A DNA stretch of 64,000 nucleotides from Nitrospira defluvii (lineage in GTDB: Bacteria > Nitrospirota > Nitrospiria > Nitrospirales > Nitrospiraceae), in assembly GCF_905220995.1 (NCBI RefSeq), contig NZ_CAJNBJ010000016.1:558001-622000 (forward strand), written 5' to 3'. Under the pieces are notes generated by a model, which saw only the letters and a program-made list of their open reading frames with translations, did not search any database and was not told the DNA's origin. Position numbers and translations under genes: made by a program. Each line of letters starts with the position of its first letter. Positions within the stretch are counted from its first letter, which is position 1. Positions 55,519-63,892 of this stretch are shown here, in pieces.

Positions 55519-55869
55519 TCATGATTTCAGCGAGCGGATATAGGCCAGGACATCGTCGACTTGCGCCTCGCTCAACGAGGCGGCGTACCCGGTCATGGCC
55601 GTCCCCGTCCGCCCTTCCATGATGATCTTACGTAGCTGCGCATCTGTCTTGACCTTGGTTGCCTTGGCCGTCAGATCGGCAGGAGGCGGGGCCAAATAGG
55701 CAGCCATCTCGCTGTCGCCCTTCCCCTCCGGGCCATGGCAGTTCTGGCAATTTGCCATATAGAGCTTTTTACCCGCGTCGGGGTTTGCTTGTCCGGAGAC
55801 GGCCATAGTGAACGGAACCAGCCCCAGCGATATCAGCGTCGCAATTCCCCATCCAGATCTTGAGCGCAT
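55519..55869 (-). CDS. Monohaem cytochrome c
   Basis: 116 residues with a signal peptide and one C-Q-N-C-H site. The A-M-T-G-Y segment provides the distal Met, and A-Y-I-R-S-L is the C-terminal helix. Two ATGs follow AGGAGG; 55869 has the better spacing. It closely resembles the cytochrome at 58903-59277. Both bracket the Rieske/cytochrome b genes. Confidence 0.88.
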   Translation of the reverse strand: MRSRSGWGIATLISLGLVPFTMAVSGQANPDAGKKLYMANCQNCHGPEGKGDSEMAAYLAPPPADLTAKATKVKTDAQLRKIIMEGRTGTAMTGYAASLSEAQVDDVLAYIRSLKS

Positions 55870-55930
55870 CATGGTCCTCCTCACCGTCAATTCACCATTT
55901 CCACACGAAACTCCTTCCCCGAGCGCACGC

Positions 55931-57262
55931 TCATGACGAGGTCGCGCGTGTCAAACTTAGCATGTAGCTGGTCAAATCATTCAACTGCGCATCCGTGAGC
56001 GGGAATTTCGGCATGAATGACCCCGGCATCACGGATTGTGGATCGGGGAAATGTTTGAGATGCCAGGCGCGATCGGGTCTGGTATACCCGACGGTCGTCA
56101 GGTCCGGCGCCACGGCTCCCCCCTCACCATGAATGCGGTGACAGCCGGCGCAGCCGAACTGGGCATACACCGCCTTGCCCCTCGCCACGGCAGGATCAGT
56201 TCTCGGGACCGCATATAAATTCTTGATGGAAATGCCCAGCAGGCCGAATACGACGAGGAGGAATAGGAGTCCGCTTGCCAAGGCCACCGGCCGCCGGATC
56301 GGGTTCCGCACAGGGTTGCGGTCAATGAATGGCCAGAAGAACATAATCAGGATGACGCAGAGCGGCAGAATCCAGGTAGCCAGCGGCTCCAACGGCCCAT
56401 GCACGTACTTGAGCAGCTCATAATAGAAGAGAAAATACCATTCAGGGACGGGCACAAAACTCGTATCGGACGGGTTGGCCTTATCCGTCAGGGGCAGGGG
56501 CACGCTGACCGCGAGGATCGCGACAGCCAGAAACACGCCGGCGATCACGACCGCATCCATATACACCTGTCGCGGCGCAAACGTTTCACTACTCAGCGAG
56601 GCGCGGTCGTCGGTCCAGGGACCGGCAGGGCCGACACGTCGCAGGATGAAGAGGTGCAGCGCGATCCCCCCGATCAGCACAGCCGGGAGAAACAAGACAT
56701 GGGTGGCGAAAAACCTGGACAGCGTCAGGGCCCCGAGCGTCTCCCCTCCGCGCAAGACCCGAGACAGGAGATCCCCTACCAACGGCACCGTCCCGACCAT
56801 GTTGATGCCGACCTGCGTCGCCCAATAGGCCGTTTGATCCCACGGCAGCAGATAGCCGGTGAAGGCAAAGGTCATCACGATGAGGAACAACACAACGCCC
56901 ATCATCCACATCACTTCGCGGGGCGATTTGTACGCGCCGTAGAGAAACGTCTGCAACATGTGGAGGCCGATTGCAATGACCATGGCGGACGCACCCCAAT
57001 GATGAAGGCCGCGCACGAACCAGCCGAAGAGGACGTCGCGTTCGATGAATTGGATACTGTCGTAGGCATGATCCGGGGTCGGCGCGTAGTAGAGCGCGAG
57101 GAACATGCCTGTGGCGGCCTGCATGAGAAACAGGAAGAGCGTGACGGAGCCGAATACGTAGATCCAACTGGCCCCGCCCGGGATGGGCTCGTCAAGTAAT
57201 GTGCGCTGAACCGGTCTCAGGTTCAACCGACGGTCGAACCAATCGTATAGGCGAGAAGACAT
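55931..57262 (-). CDS. Cytochrome b with fused C-terminal cytochrome c domain
   Basis: 443 residues. Residues 1-345 are cytochrome b: paired haem histidines in H-H-W-G-A-S ... G-L-H-M and H-V-L-F-L-P ... A-L-H-L, and the quinol-oxidation motif V-P-E-W-Y-F-L-F. Residues 345-443 are a class I cytochrome c domain with C-A-G-C-H and a distal Met in F-M-P-K-F. The fusion replaces a separate cytochrome c1 or f. GGGAG precedes the ATG. It forms the quinol:cytochrome c oxidoreductase core with the Rieske protein. Confidence 0.93.
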   Translation of the reverse strand: MSSRLYDWFDRRLNLRPVQRTLLDEPIPGGASWIYVFGSVTLFLFLMQAATGMFLALYYAPTPDHAYDSIQFIERDVLFGWFVRGLHHWGASAMVIAIGLHMLQTFLYGAYKSPREVMWMMGVVLFLIVMTFAFTGYLLPWDQTAYWATQVGINMVGTVPLVGDLLSRVLRGGETLGALTLSRFFATHVLFLPAVLIGGIALHLFILRRVGPAGPWTDDRASLSSETFAPRQVYMDAVVIAGVFLAVAILAVSVPLPLTDKANPSDTSFVPVPEWYFLFYYELLKYVHGPLEPLATWILPLCVILIMFFWPFIDRNPVRNPIRRPVALASGLLFLLVVFGLLGISIKNLYAVPRTDPAVARGKAVYAQFGCAGCHRIHGEGGAVAPDLTTVGYTRPDRAWHLKHFPDPQSVMPGSFMPKFPLTDAQLNDLTSYMLSLTRATSS

Positions 57263-57292
57263 TCAACTCCCAGATCTCGGCGATGAAAGCAT

Positions 57293-57355
57293 CTCAACTC
57301 ACCACTCAACACATATCACTCACCACTCACGACTCAACACTCACAACTCGACACT
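57293..57355. repeat. ACTCA-type simple repeat in Rieske-cytochrome b spacer
   Basis: Imperfect tandem copies of a five- to eight-base unit (CACTCAAC, CACTCACC, CACTCACG, ACTCAACA) fill almost the whole spacer. The array includes the stop and last codons of the Rieske gene. Confidence 0.8.
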
Positions 57356-57880
57356 CTCCGCCAGCCCTGACTTGAAGTCTTTATACATGACGAGAAGGCG
57401 TCCCCCTTCCACCTTGGAGGGCAGGACATCCAGCGGCCGCGGTGCCGGGCCGCCGGTCACCCGTCCGTTGACATCGAAGGAACTACCATGACAGGGACAG
57501 AGGAACTTCTTGTCCGCGTCATCCCAGCGATACCCGCAACCGAGATGCGTGCAGATCGGCGAGAACACCCGCACCCCTCCCTCCGGCTGCTTCACCGCCC
57601 AGACGGCCTTTTGAGAGGTCGTCTCCATCCACCCGTCCCGGATGGTGGTGATATGGTCCAACTGCGTAGGGCGACCGACGGGCACCCCCTCCACGTCACC
57701 CACATCGACCCATTCGCGGCGGCGGCGGCGGAAGGCCGGTGAGACCAGCGCCCCTACCAGCGGGAACGCCAACCCCAGCCCAACGACTCCCGCCGCCGCG
57801 AGCGTAACCCAATGAAAGAAGGTCCGCCGACTTCCCACCGGTGTGGAAAACCCGCCGCCGGGCGGCTCGTCATCTTTCAT
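57341..57880 (-). CDS. Rieske iron-sulfur protein of the bc-type complex
   Basis: 179 residues. One N-terminal transmembrane helix (about 22-48) precedes the Rieske fold with cluster ligands in C-T-H-L-G-C and C-P-C-H-G-S-S-F. AAAAAGGA is upstream of the ATG. It transfers electrons from quinol to the fused cytochrome c domain of the next gene. The last codons lie in the simple repeat. Confidence 0.94.
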   Translation of the reverse strand: MKDDEPPGGGFSTPVGSRRTFFHWVTLAAAGVVGLGLAFPLVGALVSPAFRRRRREWVDVGDVEGVPVGRPTQLDHITTIRDGWMETTSQKAVWAVKQPEGGVRVFSPICTHLGCGYRWDDADKKFLCPCHGSSFDVNGRVTGGPAPRPLDVLPSKVEGGRLLVMYKDFKSGLAESVEL

Positions 57881-57988
57881 GCTGGATATCCTTTTTTATC
57901 ATCCACCCCGTTCACCGTCCGAGAGAGCGGCACATCCGTCACCGCACACCTCCGGTTCGATACGGACAGCTCCCCGTCGCACCCCACC

Positions 57989-58210
57989 TCAGGCGTTCTT
58001 GCGAGACGACTGCGTGGGACAGGTGTTGATGCCCAAGAGGGTCCAGGCGGGACAAAAGCCGATGACCCCAGTCACGAGCGCGATCGCGCCGACCGCGAGC
58101 ACCGCACCCATTGCCGCCCCGGTCAATCCGCCGAAGACACCGATCCCGATAAGGAGAATCCCCAGAACAATCCGAATCGGTCGTTCAATTCCGCCAACGT
58201 TGCATGCCAT
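57989..58210 (-). CDS. DUF2892 (YgaP-like) membrane protein
   Basis: 73 residues, N-V-G-G-I-E-R-P-I-R-I-V-L-G then two transmembrane helices and a G-F-C-P-A-W-T-L-L-G-I motif, the DUF2892 signature with one conserved Cys. GGGAGGTG is upstream of the ATG. Relatives are fused to rhodanese domains; none here. Confidence 0.9.
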   Translation of the reverse strand: MACNVGGIERPIRIVLGILLIGIGVFGGLTGAAMGAVLAVGAIALVTGVIGFCPAWTLLGINTCPTQSSRKNA

Positions 58211-58235
58211 CACGACACCTCCCTCGTTGCAATCA

Positions 58236-58412
58236 CACTCTCAGCCCCCAGCGTTCAGCCATCAGCATCCAGAATCAAGGACTGTCGGCTACTCGCTCTC
58301 TCGATGGGTATGAGTCATCACAGCGGGAATGGATTCAATTTTCACTCAACTGGCTTTCTCGATTCTCCACGTACATACCTGATGCTGGCAGCTGAACACT
58401 GACCGCTGAAGG
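58236..58412. repeat. MITE-like inverted-repeat element
   Basis: About 30 bases at 58240-58272 (CAGCGTTCAGCCATCAGCAT core) reappear inverted and imperfect at 58379-58412 (TGATGCTGGCAGCTGAACAC core), flanking 105 bases of unrelated sequence. The right arm abuts the stop codon of the cytochrome c' gene. No transposase is present. The arm vocabulary is shared with the repeat at 26183-26228. Confidence 0.6.
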
Positions 58413-58883
58413 CTACTTCGTTGTTCCAAAACGATACATGTCATGGCAGGTGGTGCATCGTGCCGTCATACTCGACAGGCGATTGAGAATCTGTTGGGAC
58501 GTTTCTCCCTTCGCGATACCGTCGGCCAGATGGTCCATATCCTTGTGGATGGACATACCGAGTTGCTTGAACGCCAGGGGCAGTTTCAGCATGATCGCAG
58601 GGTTGACATCCGCCGCCATCGCCATGCCCGCCCCGCGAGCCGCGCCTTCCGCCTCCTTGAGATTTGGACTAGGGCTCCCCAACACCGTGACGACTCCATG
58701 CACCGCCTTCAACAAATCCCGCATCTCCGCCAACACGAGGTCCCGCTCCGCCGGCGCAAGCAGAATTTCCGTCCGTCCGTCGGTCGCCGGCCTTGTGTGG
58801 CCCTGGACGAACAACGCCGCAACCACGCCCGCCGTGATGATCCATAACACCGCAGTTCCGACACCTAGGACACGCCAGTTCAT
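58413..58883 (-). CDS. Cytochrome c'-type protein
   Basis: 156 residues with an N-terminal anchor or signal (about 5-28), a four-helix body and a single C-T-T-C-H site near the C-terminus, the class II cytochrome layout. ATG at 58883 preceded by GGGG; a second in-frame ATG lies four codons upstream. It is separated by 19 bases from the preceding monohaem cytochrome gene. Confidence 0.82.
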   Translation of the reverse strand: MNWRVLGVGTAVLWIITAGVVAALFVQGHTRPATDGRTEILLAPAERDLVLAEMRDLLKAVHGVVTVLGSPSPNLKEAEGAARGAGMAMAADVNPAIMLKLPLAFKQLGMSIHKDMDHLADGIAKGETSQQILNRLSSMTARCTTCHDMYRFGTTK

Positions 58884-58902
58884 TGAGTACCCCATCCATG
58901 TG

Positions 58903-59277
58903 TTACGGGAGTGTGCGGTTGGCGCCGGTCCCCAGCACGCGTATGTAGGCCGTCACGTCACGGATCTCCTCATCAGTGAGGACGAACTTCCAGGCTCCCA
59001 TCGCCGTATTTTTCCGACCATCGTGAATCGTCTTCAACAACGTCGCGTCCAATTTGCTTTGGGCGGCCGGGGCGGTGAGGTCGGCAACCGGCGGCGTGAA
59101 CGTCATCACACCGTTCCCTTTTCCTTCCACCCCGTGGCACCGGATGCAGAGATTCGCATACAGCGTTTTCCCCTTCCCGGCATTTCCGGTATTCCCATCC
59201 CCCGCACACACGCCGCCCACCATCGCCGAGAAGAGGATCCCCGACAGAACAGCAATCGCTCCCGCTCGGACTTTCAT
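58903..59277 (-). CDS. Monohaem cytochrome c
   Basis: 124 residues with a signal peptide and C-I-R-C-H; the distal Met lies in N-T-A-M-G-A-W. AAAGGAG is upstream of the ATG. It is similar to the cytochrome at 55519 and is the first gene of the Rieske/cytochrome b operon. Confidence 0.9.
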   Translation of the reverse strand: MKVRAGAIAVLSGILFSAMVGGVCAGDGNTGNAGKGKTLYANLCIRCHGVEGKGNGVMTFTPPVADLTAPAAQSKLDATLLKTIHDGRKNTAMGAWKFVLTDEEIRDVTAYIRVLGTGANRTLP

Positions 59278-59495
59278 TGCGAGCTCCTTTCGACGGTACC
59301 CCTCGCACAGATCGCAAAACTATGCAGGATGCAAGGGATGCGATCCCCATGCCAATCACATGTGTAGGAAGGGAAAGGACAAACCTCGCGAGAGCCGTCG
59401 GTTTTCGCACAGATGACTGTAGACTGCGCCGGGGTGTGGAGAGAATCACCCCAGCGCATAGGCCTGGCTGGCGCAAGATGCCACAGGGCAGGAGA

Positions 59496-59930
59496 TCACA
59501 GGATGGTCGGTTCGAGAGTCACGCGCGTTTTCATGGAATTGGAGATCAGGCAGTTGGCCTCGGCCTTTTCGATTAACTCTTTCGCCTTGACCGCATCTCC
59601 TCCGGCATGCAGGGTGATGCGCGGACGCAGCGTGATGACCGTCACTTGGAACTTCCCGTCCACGAGCTCCAACCGACCCTCCGCCTCGGATTGGTACGAA
59701 GCAAATGCCAGTCCGGCCCGTTCCGCCACGGCGAGAAAGGTCGTCATCAGGCAGATGTTCGCCGCCGCGACATAGAGATCTTCAGGCGACCAGATGCCCT
59801 CATGCCCTTTGAATTCAGGAGGTGTCGCCACCTGGATCTCCGGCTTGCCGTCGCAGGCGATCACCCCCTTTTTCTGCTCCGACCAGGTCACGGTCGTGCG
59901 ATACGTATACACCTTACTGCGAACCTCCAT
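59496..59930 (-). CDS. OsmC-family protein
   Basis: 144 residues with OsmC fold: W-S-P-E-D-L-Y-V-A-A-A-N-I-C-L and A-N-C-L-I-S-N-S supply the two characteristic cysteines. Two adjacent ATGs follow AGGAGGGC; the second (59930) has better spacing. Expected to reduce organic peroxides. It lies downstream of rnk by about 100 bases. Confidence 0.88.
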   Translation of the reverse strand: MEVRSKVYTYRTTVTWSEQKKGVIACDGKPEIQVATPPEFKGHEGIWSPEDLYVAAANICLMTTFLAVAERAGLAFASYQSEAEGRLELVDGKFQVTVITLRPRITLHAGGDAVKAKELIEKAEANCLISNSMKTRVTLEPTIL

Positions 59931-60038
59931 CATGCCCTCCTGATAAATGATTGCCCGCCCGGTTGCGGATCCTGGCGAGACACGCTTCACACTTCACGGA
60001 TCTCGAGGATGCCGCTGGCTGATTTTTTCCGCTTCCCG

Positions 60039-60455
60039 CTAGAGATGATAATCCCCTGCGGCTTCCGGTTGATACAAGACTTCTTTGATGCGCACGGTCC
60101 GCGCCCCAGCCGGCACCACCCACTCCACCGTCTCCCCGGCGCGTGCCCCCAACAGCGCGGTCCCGATCGGCGCGAGGATCGACAGCTTCTTTTCCTCGAT
60201 GCCGGCATCAGACGGAAATACCAACGTATAGATAGTTTCCAGGCCTGTATCGACGTCTTCGATCCTCAGTTGGGAATTCATCGTGACCACATCATGGGGA
60301 ACGGCGGATGGGTCAACGACATGGGCCCGGTCAAGCTCATGCTCCACACTCTCAAGATGGTCCCGGTCCCGTCCCCCGGCGCTGATACGAGCCTTCAGGA
60401 CATCTCTCAGGCGCGCCAAATCGAATTCGGTGATATAGATGTCACGCTGGTTCAT
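60039..60455 (-). CDS. rnk: Rnk/GreA-type transcription factor
   Basis: 138 residues with a short N-terminal coiled coil and the GreA/GreB C-terminal domain (Y-T-L-V-F-P-S-D-A ... I-L-A-P-I-G-T-A-L-L-G). This is the Rnk architecture, which binds RNA polymerase near the secondary channel. The ATG overlaps the upstream Usp gene by 14 bases. Confidence 0.9.
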   Translation of the reverse strand: MNQRDIYITEFDLARLRDVLKARISAGGRDRDHLESVEHELDRAHVVDPSAVPHDVVTMNSQLRIEDVDTGLETIYTLVFPSDAGIEEKKLSILAPIGTALLGARAGETVEWVVPAGARTVRIKEVLYQPEAAGDYHL

Positions 60456-61428
60456 GCTGTGCTCCCTTCAAGTCCGTCTCGCTCATGGTTCGCGGCACGA
60501 CCCGGCGATGGCCCGGCGCAAATTTCGGCGTCTTCACGGTGAGGACCGGGCATGTCGCCCGCCGCAAGACGGCATCCGCCACACTGCCGAATCGTTCCAC
60601 CGAGAGGCCGCGTCGGCCATGGGTCCCCATCACGATCAGATCGGACCGATGGCGCAACGCAGAGGCGAGAATCGCATCGGACGCGATACCCCCTGCAATC
60701 TCGACATCAGCCGCCAATCCGAACGAGGTCACGAAGGTCTGGAGTTCCGCCAGTTGCTTGTTCCAATGGCCTCGCTTCTGCGCCTCCTGTTCGACGACGC
60801 CCAGCCCGCAGTCCAAGTCGTAGGAAATCGGTTCTAACACATGCATCAAGGTGACTGCGGCGCCGAGGCCGTTCGCGAGCTGAATCGCATATTCGACGGC
60901 ATCCAGCGAAGGACTCGAAAAATCCAGTGGTGCCAGAATATGCCGGATCTCCACCCGACTATTTGCCGCAGACGGCTCGCCCGCTGCTTCACGCAACCCT
61001 GGCACCGCAAGAACCGGACAAGGCCCTTCTCTCACAACCCGTTCCGCCGTGCTGCCGATGAGCCCGCACAGCACATTGGTTCGCCCCCGAACCCCCAACA
61101 CAATCAACTCTGCACCCTCGTCCTTCGCAGCCAAACCTATGTGCTCGGCCGGACTCCCCAGCACCAACCGTACCCTGGCGGACATGCCTCGCCGCGCGAG
61201 ATCCTCTCGCACCTCCGCCAACTGCTGCGCCGCCTCAGCCCGTACCTGCATCACCGCAGCAAGGGATTCCGCCTCGGGACTGAACCGTTGGGACGCTTCG
61301 ATCACATGCAGCACTTCCAACGTGGCTCCCCAGTGAGAAGCGAGATAGAGGGCATAGTTCTGCGCACAGGCCGCACCATCCGAAAAATCGGTCGCCAGGA
61401 GAATCCGTGTGATCAGTGGCTTCGTCAT
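60442..61428 (-). CDS. Universal stress protein with two UspA domains
   Basis: 328 residues, tandem UspA domains with G-V-R-G-R-T-N and G-T-H-G-R-R-G nucleotide-binding loops, and a basic tail. AGAGGAG is upstream of the ATG. Coupled to rnk. Confidence 0.93.
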   Translation of the reverse strand: MTKPLITRILLATDFSDGAACAQNYALYLASHWGATLEVLHVIEASQRFSPEAESLAAVMQVRAEAAQQLAEVREDLARRGMSARVRLVLGSPAEHIGLAAKDEGAELIVLGVRGRTNVLCGLIGSTAERVVREGPCPVLAVPGLREAAGEPSAANSRVEIRHILAPLDFSSPSLDAVEYAIQLANGLGAAVTLMHVLEPISYDLDCGLGVVEQEAQKRGHWNKQLAELQTFVTSFGLAADVEIAGGIASDAILASALRHRSDLIVMGTHGRRGLSVERFGSVADAVLRRATCPVLTVKTPKFAPGHRRVVPRTMSETDLKGAQHEPA

Positions 61429-61748
61429 GATAGCTCCTCTGAAGCGGGTTGAGCGACTGTTCCCATGGAGACGACCGGTCTCCGGCAGGCAGCGGCGACG
61501 GGTCGATCACGGAGCGGTGCGCGTGGATGGTGGTTGATCTGAAAACCGACGATCAGAGACTAATGCGGTTCACTCCAGCAAGACGAATGCCAACGGCCCT
61601 CCCGCTCTTGCGCGTGGTGTTTCGCTTATTTTCTAAGCGGGTAGAAAACAGAGGTTGACGTGCCCCACACCGGACTGTTGCCATTTGCTGCAGAGCCCAC
61701 TTCACAATGAGGCAATACACCCCGTGACTGTCGCTCAAGTACGGCGTG
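61429..61748. other. Intergenic region
   Basis: 320 bases between the sugar nucleotidyltransferase and the Usp gene, both leftward. No gene or strong structure seen; the Usp-rnk promoter probably lies here. Confidence 0.4.
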
Positions 61749-62663
61749 TCACCATGGCACAACCGACTCTACACCCGGCGAATCCGTACGAATCTTCCCC
61801 CAGTCGCTCCACCACAACCCGCTCATCTCCATCATCGCCGTCTCGCCAGGCGCATGCTCGAGCAGGTCGCGCGAAAAACTCAGGCACGGCATACGCTCAT
61901 ACATCGTCCGCAACACTTCAGCCTCTTTCCGCGTATCGATCGCCTCGGTCAGGCGTTCGAAGAGGGCCATCACGTTCGGCAGCACTTTCCGGCCCACGTT
62001 CCAGAACGCTTCGACTTTTCCCGCCATGATGCCAGTATTCCACAGCGCACCTGACGCATAGGCCAGCTGCGCCAACGGCGGCTCCGGCCTTTCGATAAAC
62101 GTCTTGACGGCGCGGATCGTGCGAGAGCCGAACCTGAGCAGCTGGTGATCGGGCAAGATCCATCCGTATTCCGCTTGCGGTCCCTCCGGCCTCGACGCGA
62201 GCAACACCAGCTTCGTAGTCAGCTGCTCCGCCGCACGCACGGCATACAGCACCTCCCTGAGGAACCGCTCCTCGGGAAGCAGGATGTGGTCGGAGGGAGA
62301 AATCAGCACAGTGCCTTCCGGATCACGCGCCCGAATGTAGGTCAGCGAGAGAAACACCTCCGACGCCGTGCCGAGATGACGGGGCTGCACTAACACCATC
62401 CCGGGATCCCGCGCGCCGATCTGCGCCCAGGCCTCATGATGCCCACGATCCACGATGACGACCGTACGCGTTGGACTCGTCACCTGCATCGTGCGATCGA
62501 GCGCATGCTGGAACTTCGAGCGAGACCCAAGAAACCGGCCGTATTCCTTGGGAACCCTCCGTTCGAGCCCCGGCCTGATCGCCGATTGCATCCCCAGGCC
62601 GTCATGGCTCGCCAGCACAATCGACCACCGTCGTCCGCTGGATTCTCCGGGCTCCCGCACCAT
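61749..62663 (-). CDS. Sugar nucleotidyltransferase-like protein with altered signature
   Basis: 304 residues resembling mannose-1-phosphate guanylyltransferase-type enzymes. E-Y-G-W-I-L-P and F-I-E-R-P-E-P-P-L-A match the substrate region, and S-P-S-D-H-I the metal site. The glycine-rich N-terminal motif, usually G-G-x-G-T-R-L, here reads S-H-D-G-L-G-M, though the R-x-P-K that follows is kept. Activity may be altered. GGAGAGGAG is upstream. Cotranscribed with the small membrane protein gene at 62710. Confidence 0.8.
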   Translation of the reverse strand: MVREPGESSGRRWSIVLASHDGLGMQSAIRPGLERRVPKEYGRFLGSRSKFQHALDRTMQVTSPTRTVVIVDRGHHEAWAQIGARDPGMVLVQPRHLGTASEVFLSLTYIRARDPEGTVLISPSDHILLPEERFLREVLYAVRAAEQLTTKLVLLASRPEGPQAEYGWILPDHQLLRFGSRTIRAVKTFIERPEPPLAQLAYASGALWNTGIMAGKVEAFWNVGRKVLPNVMALFERLTEAIDTRKEAEVLRTMYERMPCLSFSRDLLEHAPGETAMMEMSGLWWSDWGKIRTDSPGVESVVPW

Positions 62664-62709
62664 GATCTCCTCTCCGCGAAGTGAGTACAGCCTCTCCCCG
62701 TGACCTAGC

Positions 62710-62856
62710 TCATTCCTTGCCGATTCGAACGGCGTCCTTGCCGCGCTTCACAGACATCCGCAATGATGCGACCTGTTCTTGGTCGAGGAAGGACAACCCC
62801 AGCATCGCCATCCACACCACGAACGTAATCCCTCCCAGCGCCAACAGCACGAGCAT
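62710..62856 (-). CDS. 48-residue membrane protein
   Basis: One transmembrane helix (L-V-L-L-A-L-G-G-I-T-F-V-V-W) is followed by a basic tail (S-V-K-R-G-K-D). The ATG at 62856 has GAGGTG five bases upstream. Family unknown. It lies upstream of the sugar nucleotidyltransferase gene. Confidence 0.65.
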   Translation of the reverse strand: MLVLLALGGITFVVWMAMLGLSFLDQEQVASLRMSVKRGKDAVRIGKE

Positions 62857-63348
62857 GCCGTCACCTCTTTGCACTCGCCCACTCGACAGAGGCGGGGACG
62901 AGGCCCTTACCAGGAGAGATTCTGCCAAGACATCCCCCGGAAGACCATGGCTCCCCCTGCACCAATGACCGACACCAGCACGGCGCGACCAGCCAACGGC
63001 GTGTGTTCTGCTCGTTCACGCTGTAGGATCTGTGCAAGACGGAACACGCGTCATCCGCCAGTGACCATGCCACTGTGGTCGAGGAACATGAATCGACGGT
63101 GAACGGTGCATGAAGAATTCTTCATGAATCGTTCTTCATTCACACTCCATCCAGGTTTCAGATTCGCCTGCTATCGAGCGCGAGGAAGGTGAGTCGTGTG
63201 GAAGGCGTCATTCTCTGGGCAGTGACAGCCCTGTTGCCGGTCACGGCCTGTGTTCCCGAACCGGCTGTGGAGAAGCTGCCGATCGACGGCTGCCACCGGG
63301 TGCGAAAAACCAGCGGCCATGGAACACCATGGGACAGGCGGGGGCTGC
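62857..63348. other. Intergenic region with an 18-base perfect palindrome
   Basis: 492 bases without a convincing gene. CATGAAGAATTCTTCATG at 63109-63126 is a perfect palindrome, and GTTCTTCATT at 63131-63140 repeats a half-site. It lies about 250 bases upstream of the small membrane protein gene and could be an operator. Confidence 0.55.
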
Positions 63349-63888
63349 TTATTCGAGCGACAGCATGCTCGACCGCGCGACCTGCGTCAGCCCCCAGAGC
63401 AAAAACAGACCATAGACCGTGCCGAAGAACCAGGGGAAGCTGACGGCCCGATGCGCCCACCATTGGCGGTGCTGACGGAACGCCCACGAGGGTTCGAACG
63501 AGCGTGGTTCGTTGCTCTGATCGACAATCGTTTCACGGTGCTCGCGCAATCGATACAACGTGCTCACCGGTTTCCGGTTGAGCCACTCCGGTCTGGTTTC
63601 GATGCCGCGCAACTGCCATTCCCACAGCGCATTCTGCCCGGAAAACCGGCCCAGCACGATCGCCATCTGTACGCTCATGAGAATCCCGATCGTGCTCAGC
63701 AGGACGATGACGATGGTAAACGGCAGGGCCAGCGACTCCCGCGAAACCAGCAACCCGATGACGGCGACGAAAATCGAATTGGCCGTGAGATAGTCCGACA
63801 ACATCGTGTGGTAATCACGGACACCGGCTGTCCACAAGGTCAACAGGTGATTGTAGTCGGACTGCATGGTCTCGCGATCGTAGATCAT
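63349..63888 (-). CDS. Hypothetical membrane protein
   Basis: 179 residues with two transmembrane helices in the first third (L-T-A-N-S-I-F-V-A-V-I-G-L-L-V and I-V-I-V-L-L-S-T-I-G-I-L-M) and another near the C-terminus (F-F-G-T-V-Y-G-L-F-L-L-W). ATG at 63888 has GGAG eight bases upstream and follows the preceding stop by four bases. No family recognised. Confidence 0.72.
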   Translation of the reverse strand: MIYDRETMQSDYNHLLTLWTAGVRDYHTMLSDYLTANSIFVAVIGLLVSRESLALPFTIVIVLLSTIGILMSVQMAIVLGRFSGQNALWEWQLRGIETRPEWLNRKPVSTLYRLREHRETIVDQSNEPRSFEPSWAFRQHRQWWAHRAVSFPWFFGTVYGLFLLWGLTQVARSSMLSLE

Positions 63889-63892
63889 CCCG

